This document shows, piece by piece, positions 1 through 12,040 of a DNA stretch of 64,000 nucleotides. Position numbers and translations under genes: made by a program. The notes under the pieces are model-generated. The model was not told where the DNA came from, did no database searches, and saw only the letters and a list, made by a program, of their open reading frames with translations. The first letter of the stretch is position 1. Every line of letters begins with the position of its first letter. Source of the DNA: Manduca sexta (lineage: Eukaryota > Arthropoda > Insecta > Lepidoptera > Sphingidae); contig NC_051118.1 of the NCBI RefSeq assembly GCF_014839805.1, forward strand, positions 124,001 to 188,000, in the 5' to 3' direction.

Positions 1-1922
1 CTAGTCCCTCCAAATCACTGTCGTCACGTCACTAGAGAATATGGATATTTCTATTGCCTTTTCGTTTCTCTTAAAATCAGTGTAAGCAATATTCAAAACA
101 TATGGAGTAAACTGAGGAATTGGTCCGATTGGAAAATGCGATTGTTTACAACAATCAAATCAAATGTCAAAACGGGTAGATAGAGTATTGGCAAGCGTAA
201 ACTGTCATTTTCAAACAGACGGTAATCTATGATTTGTAATCCGTCCTCTCAAAGATCGATTATTGTTAGAGATAGCTTACTCAATCTATGGATAGGTTAT
301 TGGCATGCTTTATCCATAAAAACGAATGAATTATCAGTCTTAGATAGCAGACATTCGATTAGGATTGGTTATTAATTTTGGGCGTTAGACAGCAAGAAAT
401 TTAATTGTGTTGCGATCCCTTCTGACATCTTATCGATATCGATAGATGCTTTGTCTATCGGCTATCGTAAATTCACAGACCTGCTAAAATAAACACTTTT
501 CGGTCAGTCAACTACAAACCGTTGCAAATTGCTATTTTAGATAGAGGCTAAAAAAAAAGATATCAAAACCCTGATTTGGTATTCAAGTACCAAAACATCA
601 CTACAACATACCAATATCATTCACACAAAAATGGTTTAGCATTTAGATTATTAAATTAAGAAAATGTTAGAAATTTCGGAAGGAATGGAAACCGCTGTAA
701 GTAACAAACAAGAAATCGGCCGGAATTTCGTCTAGGAGAAAGCCAGTACGCCTTCTGTTCTTAGGGATTAAAAGATACCCAAGAGGTGTGATTTGACAAA
801 AATTACTAAAATGGGACAGTAAAATTAAAACACACCGGTATCATTCATGTCACATATGTTTGATAACTTATTTCAATGTTAATAAAACTTTGTCGAAATG
901 CTTAGAGCAAACACGGTGCTGTTTTTTCCAATGCCAATTGGGACGAGCTATGGAAACGATCCATTTTTGCCTCATAGCATCATCTGTGGGGAATCTGCAA
1001 TGACACACATTGTATGAAACACACTATGAAAATCAGATAGTTTCCTCGACCCCAGCCTTCGCGCACGGTTTCCAAGTGGCTTTTACCACTACACTACCAT
1101 ACATTGAAAGTAAAAGGCAATTTATGCAAAATAGTAAACTACAATATACTAACATCTATGTTATCGACAGAATATGCAGCACAACACTATTGACCACGAC
1201 TACGTAAATTGGTAAAAATGAAAAATACTTAATAATGACTGGATCGAATGGCCAACAGCAGATTATAATATGACTACAGCATAATAAAGTATAATTAATA
1301 ACCCTTTTTGCACTTATATACAGGGTTTAAGCAAATATATTCGATTTTTTGTTTACTCACTGATGGAAGCTGATGATTTCAGTTTCATTTTCTTTACGAG
1401 AAGAATGAGATTTACACCCCACAATAACGCAGGCCATTGCTTGTTCCTGGGGCTATATTTTACCGCTTTATCACTGTTTATTTATTAAAATTAACAACAA
1501 AAATATTACAAAACATGTAGCCACTTTTGAAAAGCACGCGCTGAAGTATAACATAACTAAATTGTGTGGGCACGTTTGTGACATTGTTTGGGATTGGCAA
1601 GTTGGAACATTTGACATTTTATTTGCTTTTTAATTCGGCATCATAAAGAGGACCAAAGGTAACCATTTGGTTATTTTAAAGTGTACGCAAGCCGACCTTA
1701 GCAACATAATATTTGTCTCGTTCTTTTCAACGGTTTTGGCCTATTTGAAAAAATAGGATAAGTATATGAGGGTAATTTAGATTCCTTCTATGCTTGTCAT
1801 TGTTCTGAGGTTTACTCCATATGTTTTGAAAATTGCTTACACTGATTTTAAGGGAAACGAAAAGGCAATGGAAATATCCATATTCTCTAGTGACAGTGAC
1901 GACAGTGATTTGGAGGGACTAG
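1..1922. repeat. Inverted duplication (arms 1-118 and 1805-1922)
   Basis: The first 118 bases are the near-perfect reverse complement of 1805-1922, with only a few mismatches and a two-base indel over the arm. The right arm is the start of the Harbinger-like transposase remnant (acidic Ser/Asp-rich stretch ending near SDSDDSDLEGL), so the left arm is a second, oppositely oriented copy of the same 5' end. The left arm reaches the window edge and probably continues outside. The roughly 1.7 kb between the arms has no convincing reading frame. Confidence 0.8.
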
Positions 1923-2442
1923 CGATACTGATAGCGAAACTGAAAGTCGCGCTTCATCACGGGCAATGAAAAGAGTTAACTACATGCAGACCCTGGATGA
2001 GTTTGATTTCACGTTTAGATTAGGCTTTCGAAATCTGCTTGCCAATCAGTGTTAGTAAAACTGATCTCGTATATTCGTGTTACTTCTATGTACAAGGTAA
2101 ATAATTTTTGACATTATTTACAAAAAAATACCGTACCTACCGAACTATTAGATAGGTGCTAACAAGGGGCAATTGCATCGTTTTTCAGGAACTATGGTGT
2201 TTCTCCATTCCATCAACTTTTGCTGAGGAATAGGACATATTTATATTATCTTTTTCAGGACATTTGGTACATGGAAACGTCGCTTCCCTGTGATTGCATT
2301 GACATTGCGTTTATCTTTACCTAAAGTTCAAACAATAATAATTGCAACTGCAGTTTTGCACAATATTTGTCGGAATCACAGGCTAGAGGAAATTCCAACC
2401 GAAGTGGAGTTATCAACTGCTGATATTATGAAAACAATATAG
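1870..2442 (+). pseudogene. PIF/Harbinger (HARBI1-like) transposase remnant
   Basis: Two pieces of a Harbinger-type transposase are readable. The N-terminal piece starts at an ATG near 1870 (MEISIFSSDSDDSDLEGL), then needs a one-base frame change to continue as DTDSETESRASSRAMKRV and MQTLDEFDFTFRLGF. The C-terminal piece (2254-2442) reads FRTFGTWKRRFPVIALTLRL, then KVQTIIIATAVLHNICRNH, and ends at TAG 2440-2442. GTWKRRFP and ATAVLHNICR are typical of the C-terminal end of HARBI1-like proteins. A TTTTTCAG just before the second piece looks like a splice acceptor, and such transposase genes often have introns. Most of the catalytic core is absent, so this is a dead, internally deleted copy. Confidence 0.75.
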
Positions 2443-2639
2443 AGAATCAAGATGTTGGAGAAAGAACAGCATTAACAAATAACTTCTTTACTTAGTAAAA
2501 TAAAATACCTTTACAATCACTGCTATTTATTTTATTGCTTATCTACATTTGTAATTCAAAATAATAATTACAAATTAACATAGTTTTATTAGTTGAGAGT
2601 TAAAACATAGAAACAGGCAAAATTTCTATACATTATCTA

Positions 2640-2905
2640 TGTATACTATTATATAAAGCTGAATAGTATGTTTGTTTGAACGCGCTGGTCTCAGGAACTT
2701 CCGGTTCGAATTGAAAAATTCTTGTAGTGTTGGATAGCCCATTTATTGAGGATGGCTATTATAGGGTATATGTATATCATCACACTATGACCAATGGGAC
2801 CAAAAACGGCTAAAATTGATTACTTTTGAGAGCTTCCGTTGCGTGCGCTGCATAAACGGTGTAAGTTATGCAACAATTATGTATAACGGAATTGTAATTT
2901 GTTCA
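2640..2905 (+). repeat. Dispersed repeat R2
   Basis: Starts with TATTATATAAAGCTGAA, followed by GTTTGTTTGAACGCGCT. It recurs in inverted form at 20245-20375 and in the same orientation at 43200-44950, where it is interrupted by other elements. No coding potential seen. The stretch 2906-3290 holds only AT-rich sequence. Confidence 0.6.
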
Positions 2906-3329
2906 ATAACACTGTATAATGTGTACAGAGTCCAATTATTATTATATGGCACCGAGTTTACTGCGTACTTCATACTAAAAACTAAATCCTTTAAAGATTT
3001 ATTAATATATTATGAACAATGTTATTAAACTTCAGTGTCAAAATATGTTAGCAACCACATTACTCACGTTCCATTTTGAAACTAATAAAAAAGTTTGTAT
3101 CTTAAATATGACATGTACTAATTATTAATTATTCCTTTGGAGGGCTAAAATACATAAAATATTTTTTTATCACTCCAAGTCTTATTTTTCGCAATTAGGC
3201 AAATATTGAAACGAATAGTTTGTATGGAAAATACAAAAAGTATTTTTTTTTACGAATGGAATATTCTGCATAAAATGGAATGGTCAGGAGGGAACGCATC
3301 TGGAAAGGACTGCCAGCGATCTATCGTTG

Positions 3330-3465
3330 AAGGCAAGCAAGGATAGGCGAGTTAAAATATTGGCATGCCGGTAGGAGAGCAATCGAAAGATAGTCGGCAA
3401 TCTAAGATAGGTTTCAGTCTTGGATAGTAGATACATTATTAATTTCGGGCGTTAGAAGTTGAACG
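3330..3465 (+). repeat. Weak direct repeat of 255-400
   Basis: Blocks such as TTGGCATGC, TCAGTCTTGGATAG and ATTAATTTCGGGCGTTAGA are shared in the same order with about 255-400. The two copies flank the Harbinger remains, so they may be parts of the same decayed element family. Similarity is partial. Confidence 0.4.
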
Positions 3466-3683
3466 GAAATTTAGAAACTATTTCTTCTTCTTTATCTATA
3501 CTAATATACAAAGCTGAATTGTTTGTTTGTTTGAATGCGATTTTTTTTTCACTAACAGAAAACAACATTTCTCCCAAGCGCTATAACCCACTTTTTATCC
3601 CAGGAAACCATAAAAATGGTTTTAATCTGGAAAAGAATTGTGCGCAGGTAAAGGCGCGAGCAAAAGCTATATACATCTGTAGA

Positions 3684-3885
3684 TATATTTTATATCCACC
3701 CGGCTAGCGACAACCGTACAAAAATTGTTAAAACCCACTATGGACCCAATATACTTGTGTATATCCGGTTCCAACAGGCCGGCATATTTATGTCGACTGC
3801 CAAGGGGTAATCATTTCTTGTCAGTCGACATTCTATTCGACTCCACTCCATTTACCATTAGATGTAGTGGAGTCACGTAGCCAAG
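3684..3885 (+). repeat. SINE-B family copy
   Basis: Family hallmarks in order: GCGACCACCGTACACAAGGTG, GTGTATATCCGGTTCCAACAGG, CCGGCATAATTATGTCGAC, GGGTAATCATCTCTCGTCAG and CCATTTACCATCAGGTGCAG. This copy is diverged. The family is about 250 bp and begins near GGTGGTAGGATATATT; whether it is a SINE or a MITE is not settled. Confidence 0.75.
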
Positions 3886-4378
3886 CTCAAATAAAGAAAT
3901 ATTTAATAGCATTAGGTAATGCATTTATTGTTTTTATTAGTTTTTGAAATCGGAACACTTTAAAAAGATTTCTTAAATTCTTTCTCTTAATATCTTACAG
4001 TAACAATTTGTTCCTTACCCGGGCAAAACCATCACAATTACGCATTGTTGCATTTTATCCGGGTTTTTTAACCACACAACGCGTAAACGGGTCGTATTTC
4101 ATGCGGCTTACCCGGCCGGTTACCCGGTACGCTCTAATGGCCCGTACTAAACCTTTGATCCCTAATAAATTGTATGATATAGTTTTGGCCTTAATTTTCA
4201 TTAAATTCAGCGACTATTCGCCGTGTTTCGGGTATCATTAAGCCTTTTCAGTGAGCTTAAATTTTAGATAGCATTTAGAGTAAATTGCTGTAAATGGGCT
4301 TAACAAGATTTAAGCAATTGCAGATAATTTGCACCATAGTAAGTAAATGTTTTAATAACTATGCCTGCTCCTAAAGAA

Positions 4379-4505
4379 GTATATCCGGTTTCAATAGGCC
4401 GGCATAATTGTGTCGACTGTCGAGGGGTAATCGTCTCTCGTCAGTCAACACTTTATTGGACCCCACTCCGCTTACCATCAGTGCAGCGAGGTCACTCTGC
4501 CGTGC
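4379..4505 (+). repeat. SINE-B family copy, 5' truncated
   Basis: Only the 3' half is present, from ATATCCGGTTTCAATAGGCC to the CAGTGCAGCGAGGTCAC end. The flanking 3886-4378 and 4506-5039 hold no recognised gene; 4008-4150 contains several CCCGG or CCGGGT motifs of unknown meaning. Confidence 0.7.
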
Positions 4506-5039
4506 CCTAAAAAGAAGTGGCCGAAATGCCTCTCTGATTTATTTTAACTAGCTTTTGTCTCGCAGCTAAAAATCCCGGATAAACTTTTTAACGCTGCAAC
4601 ATACATTACGTAATCTCACTCCCTTAGTCCCAAATCGGTAATGTAAGAAAACGTCAATTTTATGCATACTAAAATTGCTAATCGTTGTCAAAAGTATAAT
4701 TTAGGAAAATCATATTTAAAAGTTAACTTAACTTTAATAAAATTTAATGAAATATGAACCTATTTCTTACTGACAACTTTAACGTTAAAATCAAAAAGCA
4801 AGTGCTACGTCTGACCAGGTTTTTTAATTCCTTTGTCACGCAACTTATGTCTAAAAAGGGAATCGAGTCTTAGGGCTGAACTCCGCCCCCGACAGTAATA
4901 AGAACTTAACAATAATTAATTTAGAAAGAACATAATAGTACCTACAGAAAAAAAGCCGTGGTACATACTAAAAGGTGTTCATGATCGACTTTCCTACCCA
5001 TTTACAAAGTCGCTTTATAATAATAATACTTACCAGCAA

Positions 5040-5180
5040 TGTAAGGGCTCTACTACTGAGAGGGTTTAGGCCTTAGCCCACCACGCTGTGCGGGCAGACT
5101 TCACATACCCTCGAAATTCTGATAAAGAATTCTTAAGTATGTATGTTTTTTTTTTATATTTTACTGTTAAAGCGAACGAC
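5040..5180 (-). repeat. SINE-A family fragment
   Basis: On the minus strand this is the 3' half of the tRNA-like SINE-A. It has the conserved blocks GGCCTTAG..CCACCACGCTG, GACTTCACATACCCTCGAAA and CTGTTAAAGCGAACGA, with a gap in the middle. Confidence 0.65.
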
Positions 5181-5326
5181 AAAGCTGCTTTACAACATAC
5201 ATTAACCTTTGAAATATATTCTATAGACACGAACGTCCATATTATAAATTATTTGTTCAAAATCTGAACTAAAATTGCAACCAAATGTTATAATCTAGTT
5301 ATTCACTTGAACAACAAATAATTTTA

Positions 5327-5530
5327 TTTATTTGACTAATATTTTTTATTCAAATTCAGATTTACACTTATACTCGAGTTCTGATATCATGAGCGCCACT
5401 CCATACACAACCACAAGCTGTCAATATTGACCATACTAAAGTCAGTTTGAATGGATTGCAGTACAATTCAGTTTAACAGAGTGAATGTTTGGAACGCCAA
5501 ATCTAGTACGTAGTATATATCGATGACATT
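5327..5530 (+). repeat. Unclassified repeat, partner of 12838-13042
   Basis: About 200 bases match 12838-13042 in the same order: TATTTGACTAATATTTTTTATTCA, CTCGAGTTCT, ATGAGCGCCACTCC, TTTGCAGTACA-like and ATCTAGTACGTA, then TATATATCGA. It fits none of the other repeat families in the window and has no conserved frame. Confidence 0.65.
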
Positions 5531-5837
5531 AACAGAAAAATATAAACCTCTACCTTCCTTTATTAAAAAAGTTAGAAGCATCAGCAAAAAAAACACATAA
5601 ATTGTCGGAAGGCCTGGTTATTTATGCGGCGATATTACAAATCCGGTTATCCGGCGACGCGTCTCGCACCCGGGTATGGACGGATCTAGACGACGATTTA
5701 TTATCTTTACGGGACAGCCCTACAGCCTCTATTACTTTGAATCTGTTTACACTATTTCGGTTAAGCGCTGTACTCTTTAGATATTGCATAAAATTTACAT
5801 CAGTTTTAAATCCTTACATATTATAAAACAATTTGCG

Positions 5838-6010
5838 TCGTCTGTCTGTGTGAGCGAAATAAACTCAAAAAATACCGGACGGATTTCGATAAAATTAGGT
5901 ATTAATATAGTTTGATATCCTGGAAAGGGTATAGGCTAATTTTTATCCCGGGAAAATATATGGCGAGACTTTTACTCTGGAAAAACACTTCACGCGGGCA
6001 AAGTCCCGAG
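5838..6010 (+). repeat. Non-coding LINE-tail-like repeat
   Basis: Contains CGTCTGTCTGTGTGAGCGAAATAAACTC, ACGGATTTCGATAAAATTAGG and GGGTATAGGCTAATTTTTATCCC. The same string order appears at 17890-18100, 44920-44980 and 58510-58680. This is a common class of insect retroelement tail; the exact family is not known. Confidence 0.5.
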
Positions 6011-6204
6011 CAAATATTAATTCTAAATATAATTCAATATCGTGAATTCCTGTTTACAAGCCAATTGACTCCGAAATCTATACTAGGCCGTTTTTCGGAA
6101 TTCAAATTATACGAACAACTTCTATATTCTCTGTATACTCGTGTTGAATCTCACGTATTTTATGCTTAAAGTGGTTGAGGTGCGATTAGTACGTTTTTTT
6201 TTAA

Positions 6205-6505
6205 CTGCTTTCAATGACAAGACGAGCTTGCCGTTCGCCTGATAATTAGCGATAGGACCGCCTATAAACAGTAGAAACACCATCCACCACCTTGAATTAC
6301 AAAATATTGTTTGCTATTCCACTGCACTTACCATCCTGAGACATGAGATGTTAAGTCCCATTATGTTCAGTAGTTACACTGGCTACAATGTCCTTCGAAC
6401 CGGAACACGACAGTGATTACACACTTCTGCTTGGCGGCAGAAATAGACATTGCGGTGGTACCTACCCAGGCGGACTCTCCCATATGAGAGACCTACCACC
6501 TGTAA
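6205..6505 (+). repeat. Repeat D copy
   Basis: Blocks GACGAGCTTGCCGTTCGCC, CATCCTGAGACATGAGATGTTAAG, CAGTAGTTACACTGGCTACAATGTCC and GGCAGAAATAGACATTGCGGTGGTACC. Other copies are at 11772-12040 (-), 25372-25655 (-), 31280-31505 (+) and 51655-51948 (+). It is probably the 3' end of a retroelement; no coding frame is shared between copies. Confidence 0.7.
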
Positions 6506-6829
6506 TGTATTTGTTCAATCTGGAAATCGAACACCATTACCCAATTACTAAACCAACGACATATTTCATAACTTCGAACACACGTCAGCCAAACACGAGA
6601 AGCAATAACGCCAAATAACAGTTTAACCCACTCATAAATCGGGTGAAATGTTTTATTTCCGCGGAAATATTGCTACCGTTATAAAATTTTTCAACAATAT
6701 TTCGCGGATTTTGTGAAATATTGCTCTTGTTGGCATTAAGCGGTACTGGTACTTTATGCTATAATTGGCGGTTGTTTGTGGTACTTTGTGAATATGACCT
6801 TCGTAGCTGTAAAATAGAGTATATTTTCC

Positions 6830-7440
6830 TGATAGGATATATTTTATATCCGGCCGGATAGCGACCACCGTACACAAGGTGTTAAAATCCGCCATAGCGG
6901 CCCATGTAAGTCGGGATCATCCTGTGTATATCCGGGTCCAACAGGCCGGTATAATAGGGGACCGGCCTATGTTTGATTTTGTACATTATTCTATATGTAA
7001 TGGTTAATAATACGAAAAAGAAACCCTCCTGCGATAACTGCATAAATATTGGTTAAAAAATGAGCGAGTAATTCATATTTAAAATATTGTAATGTGCAGA
7101 AGTGGGCGCGATGTGGGGATATTGCTTCATCTCTTTCTTTTGCACGCGTCGTAATTCCCGATGACGTCACATGTGGGTATTTCGTCTCTTTTCTGTTTCT
7201 TGTTAATTACCCCTTCTACCGAAATTCAAAGACTTATAACTTGTTGATTTTTTACCGGATTTAAATAATTCCTTCTGTTTTATAATTTATATTATGTAAA
7301 TATTTGATAACAGTAAAGAACAAAAATTAGTCCGGTACCCTATTATGTCGACTGTCGAGATATAACCATCTGTCGTCAGTCGATATTCTTTTGGACTCCA
7401 CTTATCATCAGGTGCAGAGGAGGGTCACTTTGATGTTATT
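6830..7440 (+). repeat. SINE-B copy split by an insertion
   Basis: The 5' half (6830-6955) reads from the GCGACCACCGTACACAAGGTG block to CCAACAGGCCGGTATAAT. The family sequence resumes near 7342 with ATTATGTCGACTGTCGAGA and runs to the end block near 7440. The intervening sequence is described separately. Confidence 0.75.
6956..7341. mobile_element. Short-TIR MITE-like insertion in SINE-B
   Basis: It interrupts a SINE-B copy at the sequence CATAATTATG. The left end reads ATAATAGGGGACCGGCCTA and the reverse complement of the right end reads ATAATAGGGTACCGGACTA, 17 of 19 bases identical. Because the target is itself palindromic, the exact duplication and element borders cannot be fixed. The interior has no coding frame. 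Confidence 0.55.
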
Positions 7441-7517
7441 GTATAAAAAAAAATTATATATAATGACGCAAGTATGCGAAATTATTTGGATGTTAGCAAT
7501 AGCGTCCGTACTGGAAA

Positions 7518-7602
7518 ATCCGCTATGGCGGTCTATGTAAGTCGCGTTCCGGAATCAGCCTGTGTATATCCGGTTACAAACAAACATAATTATGTCGACT
7601 AG
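7518..7602 (+). repeat. SINE-B fragment
   Basis: Contains the central blocks CCGCTATGGCGGTCTATGTAAG, GTGTATATCCGGTTACAA and CATAATTATGTCGAC; both ends are missing. Confidence 0.6.
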
Positions 7603-8011
7603 TAAAGGACTTACAATCATGTGCAGTAGTCGCTTTGTTCTATAAAGTAGAGAAAATATCTCCACTTGATGCCAGGCGTTATGAACTTCAGAATATTTAT
7701 AGTAACAATCCTTAATAACACGCAATGGAGAAAATAAAACGATCGACGCCAAGAAGGTCAAGTCCTTTTATATTAATCGGAGGGTAAGTCGGTCATATAA
7801 CAAGTATGGAACAACTGGCTAAGTTTTCAAGGACACATTGATTTACTGTTTTGTTTTTACTCTTATTTTTAGGATAATTGGTGTCACTTTTGGATTTCGA
7901 AATAAAACTAGTTTACGCATTTTATCTGGGTTTTTCTATATTATAATGTTTTTTTTTGTTATTATGTGATTCTTAACTATGAATTATGACATTTCGGATG
8001 ACCAATTCATC

Positions 8012-8222
8012 AGTGGCTTTGTGCAGATTGGCATACCCTCAAAATTCTTATAGACAACTTCTCAGGTATGGTTTCCTCGCGATGTTTTGCTTCACCGTTA
8101 AAGCAAGCGATAATTCACAGTCTACTCACATAACTTTAGAAAGTCAGAGGTGCGTTCCCTTAGGGTCTGAACCTGCGGAAATTCGTCTCGGCAGTCCGTT
8201 CCGTTACCAACTAGGCTATCAC
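8012..8222 (-). repeat. SINE-A copy, 3' truncated
   Basis: Minus-strand copy with the tRNA-like head near 8222 (CCTAGTTGG region) and blocks for the CCAAGGGCA and GTTTTCCTTCACCGTTAAAGC strings. The 3' CAGGGCTGATATTAT end is lost. A chance reading frame runs through it but is not a gene. Confidence 0.7.
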
Positions 8223-10339
8223 TATCTCTGAATATGTAGATAAGTATTATTCTAACTACCATTGTATCTTCTTATGGTATTATGTTCTTTGAATCTCGAT
8301 GCTCGTGAACTATTGTGTTCCTGTCTGAAGAACATTGTTGTCGCAGTAATTAATCTACATTATGTTACCTTACAATAATATCTCTGGTTGGGAAGCGCAA
8401 TGCAGTGCAGTACTTTGTTCATTGAGAACGAGTGTTATTTATCACTACATAGTATAAAACAAAGTCGCTTTCTCTGTCCCTATGTCCCTTTGTATGATTA
8501 AATCTTTAAAACTACGCAACGAATTTTGATGCGGTTTTTTTTAATAGATAGAGTGATTCAAGAGGAAGGTTTATATGTATATTCACATCCATTAAATAGT
8601 GGAGAAATACTGTTATTTTGTTATGTTATACCCGTGCGAAGCCAGAGCGGGCCGCTATGTTTTTATATACAACGTTCACAGTTTTTCTGTAGTGAATTTA
8701 GTATCAGCATTGCACCCGTGCGAAGCCGGGGCGGGTCGCTAGTTTATTTATATAATAGAAATATACAGGTCAACTCAATGCCTGAGGCATTCCCTAAATC
8801 AACCTTTAGGTGATGCAGAGATGAGAAACGTAAACGTTAAACGTTAAATAAATACATATATCAATGACTATTGCTATAATAAGAGCATAAATCCAATCCA
8901 CAAAAAAGCGTATTTTTATTCCTTCATCAAAAAAATCAGTCTTTAATTTTCCCTTATTAACCAGGAAATATAATAATAAAAATATTATTTCATTCAAACA
9001 TGACAGAAAAAGATGATTGGATGAAAGCAAACTAACCGTGTAAATAATCAAGCTGGAATCAATGCGTGCATAGGAAATGAGATCTCGAGAATGAAACCAC
9101 TTTTCAATTAGCTTAGGGGCTGCAGTTATTTCATCTGGACGTTCGAGATAGTCTTAGCGGAATAAGTTGCTAATTGAAGAGAGATTATTAGATATTTTAT
9201 AACAAACTTTGTCATTTCCATCATCTCTAATATACACTTATAGATTAGGTGTGTGTATTGTAAATACATAGCATCTTTCAAACGGGTCATGAATTCTGGT
9301 AAGCCGGCATAATTGTGCCGATGAACAAGATATGTTTTAAATGGCCACGGCAAAGGCATCCCACTGAGCCCTACAGTAAGTAAATTAAGTGTTTTTTTAA
9401 ATAGAGTATTGTTCGAGTATTTTCACTAATCATCAGGTGACCCACCAATGACATACTATATAATAAAGAGATATGGCACAACGCACAATTTGTAAACTCG
9501 AAACCATCCCAATTGGGCCATTTTTTTTTAATATACAAGTAAATGAGAAATATTAGCTGCCTCTTTTGTTCATTCTGTTAAATACATCAGCACTTTTACA
9601 CGACGTGTTAATATGAAGAATGTGTACTTATATTTATATTTAGGATACGTGCGATGTTAAATTGATGATAGACGTTCGAGCTTTAAACTCGTGGTTTTAA
9701 AGAACGCGGCACGACGACCTGAATTGCCGACGCCGAAAAAACACGGCAAAAATCCCGGATATTTAGGCGAAATATGGGTTATTCCCGGATACCTCTGAAA
9801 ATTTTTTTTGCAAGAAAAATAAAAAATTATTCTTTTATACGTGCGGGTTATTATTAATGAATTTTTAACTAAGATTTATTTCAATTTATCGCTTATCTAT
9901 TTAAAGAAAGGTTTTCTCCTAACAACAAATGTGTCCGGGTTTTACCGAACACTTTTTAAAGACCCCTGCCAGACGGCCCCCAGAAGCCCTTCAAACTAGG
10001 ACAAATCCGAGGTAATGGCAGCCCTACACAGGACGGACTTGATCGTAGGTACTGTTTGTTCATTGAAAAACAAGAAACGAAGATTGAATTGAAGAGATTT
10101 TGTAAAGGAATAGTTAACGAAAAGAGTACGTTTATATTATTATTATGCCACACGCAAAAGCCGAGTCGAGCAAGATGCCACAGCGTCCTTAGATATTAAT
10201 ACTAAAATAACATATTTACACAAAATTTGCTAATTCGCACATTAAAACCGTGCAAACCAAGTTATAGAAAAAGTAGACGCGTTTTGCTACTTCACAGTAA
10301 ATTCAGTAACCATCGCATGAACGCAATATTATTGTATTA
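8223..10339. other. No gene recognised
   Basis: AT-rich. 8460-8750 contains two copies of a CCCGTGCGAAGCC.G.GCGGG..GCTA motif typical of lepidopteran retroelement tails. 9290-9345 is a SINE-B scrap (GCCGGCATAATTGTGCCGA). The rest shows no splice-consistent coding sequence. Confidence 0.6.
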
Positions 10340-10669
10340 ATAATAAATAATAATAATATCAGCCCTGTATTATATACTTGCCCACTGCTGAGCACGGGCC
10401 TCCTCTACTACTGAGAAGGATTAGGCCTTAGTCCACCACGCTGGCCTAGTGCGGATTGGTAGACTTCACACACCCTCGAAATTCCTATAGAGGACTTCTC
10501 AGGTATGCAGGTTTCCTCACGATGTTTCCCTTCACCGTTAAAACAAGCGATAATTTACAAAAAATACACACATAATTTTTTAGAATAATCAGAGGTGTGT
10601 GCCTTTGGGATTTGAACCTGTGGACATTCGTCTCGGCAGACCGTTCCTCAACCAACTAGGCTATCGCCG
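10340..10669 (-). repeat. SINE-A copy, near full length
   Basis: On the minus strand it begins with GGCGATAGCCTAGTTGG (pol III A-box-like), then an ACGAATGTCCACAGG block followed by GTTCAAATCC (B-box-like). It ends AATACAGGGCTGATATTATT with a (TAA)n tail at 10340-10360. The tRNA-like head plus simple tail is the classic SINE plan. Confidence 0.85.
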
Positions 10670-11339
10670 TTTATTATTCTATTACTTTATTTTATTACTT
10701 TATCTTCCCAATGTCCGCTCTATATAGGCGCATCTACTCTTTATGGAAATCATTGATGACCCACTTACTAATTTGCTTCTAATATTTAAGTTTTGTTTTC
10801 CGATGCTAGAATACCAGTTTCAAAGTTTTTATTGTTGAATTCAATAGCTCGTTGTTCGAACAATAGCGGCCTATCAGATGAGTATCCGTTATCCATTGTT
10901 CTTACGGATATTCCGGTTACAGTAGACAACTTAACGATAGTTTAACTATTTTTTAACTAACGTTTAGTGCTTATATACATTTTATGAATTATAATAATTT
11001 GTTTTATATAAGTAAAGAAATAGGATAGTTGTAATATTTCTAGGTATTTTCAAGTTTGATTTATTGCATTTCGCTACTGTGTGGGATAGGAACTGCAAAG
11101 CTATTTATTTCAATTGTATGTATAAACGAATTAATAAACATAAATGAAAGTTCAAACAAACTCCTTTAGGAGTGATCGAATTTGAAAAAATCTTTGACTC
11201 AAAAATCAAAACCATAAACTTACTAAAACCTCAGTAGTTTGATAAAATATACCTATAACGTGATGCGGAATTTCAAATATTTTGTTATTAGTTTCAGGTA
11301 CTAGGCACCTAAATAATGATTCTTATGTCAAAACAAATG

Positions 11340-11475
11340 TAAGACATTGGAAAAAAAGCTATTTTTACGGATTTAAATCGCGGCAAAGTCCGCCCTGTGA
11401 CCACGAAAGCTGGAGTCTTCGAAACGTCAGGAGAAAATTGTAATATAGAAACAGCGATAAAATAGTTTTATTTTA
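11340..11475 (+). repeat. Hairpin-family copy
   Basis: Left arm AGACATTGG..CTATTTTTACGGATTT..TCGCGG, loop block TGTGACCACGAAAGCTGGAGTCTTCGAAACGTCAGGAG, right arm CAGCGATAAAATAGTTTTATTTTAA. The arms are complementary to each other. The complete copies at 26147-26517 and 44978-45151 define the family. Confidence 0.7.
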
Positions 11476-11771
11476 ATAGGCACTTATATTTCAACTTTAC
11501 GTGACTCGAGAAACCTTTATTATAACCAGATCGACGTGAAAATGTTAGCGACATTGGACCATTGGCTGCAAAATAAATCAAAGTAATCGAGCGAATTTGT
11601 GATACACAAGTTTTAATGAAAATATTCTTGTATAATGATCTCACCGTTTGATTAAAGAACTTTCTTTGACTCTAGCTCTCTCCATTGGGAAATTAAGCGA
11701 AAAGTTACCGTATTTGTGTACATTTCGAGTTTAATTATATTTCTTGTTAGTTTTTATAGTTTATTAGTTTT

Positions 11772-12040
11772 TACTGGTGGTACGATGTGAGAGTCAGCCT
11801 GGGTAGGTACTACCGCAATGTCTATTTCTGCCGCCAAGGAGCAGTGTGTAGTCATTGTTATGTTCCAACTTGAAGGACATTGTAGCCAGTGTACCTACTG
11901 GATATATAAGACTTATCATCTCATGTCGCAGGATGGCGAGCGCAGTGGAATACCAATCAATACTTTGTAATTCATGGTGTTGGCGTTTCTAATATTTATG
12001 GGTGGTCGTATCGCTTACCATCAGGCGAACGGCAAGCTCG
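11772..12040 (-). repeat. Repeat D copy
   Basis: Reverse-complement copy of the family described at 6205-6505, with GTCCGCCTGGGTAGGTAC and ACATTGTAGCCAGTGTA blocks and the CGAACGGCAAGCTCG end. Confidence 0.7.
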
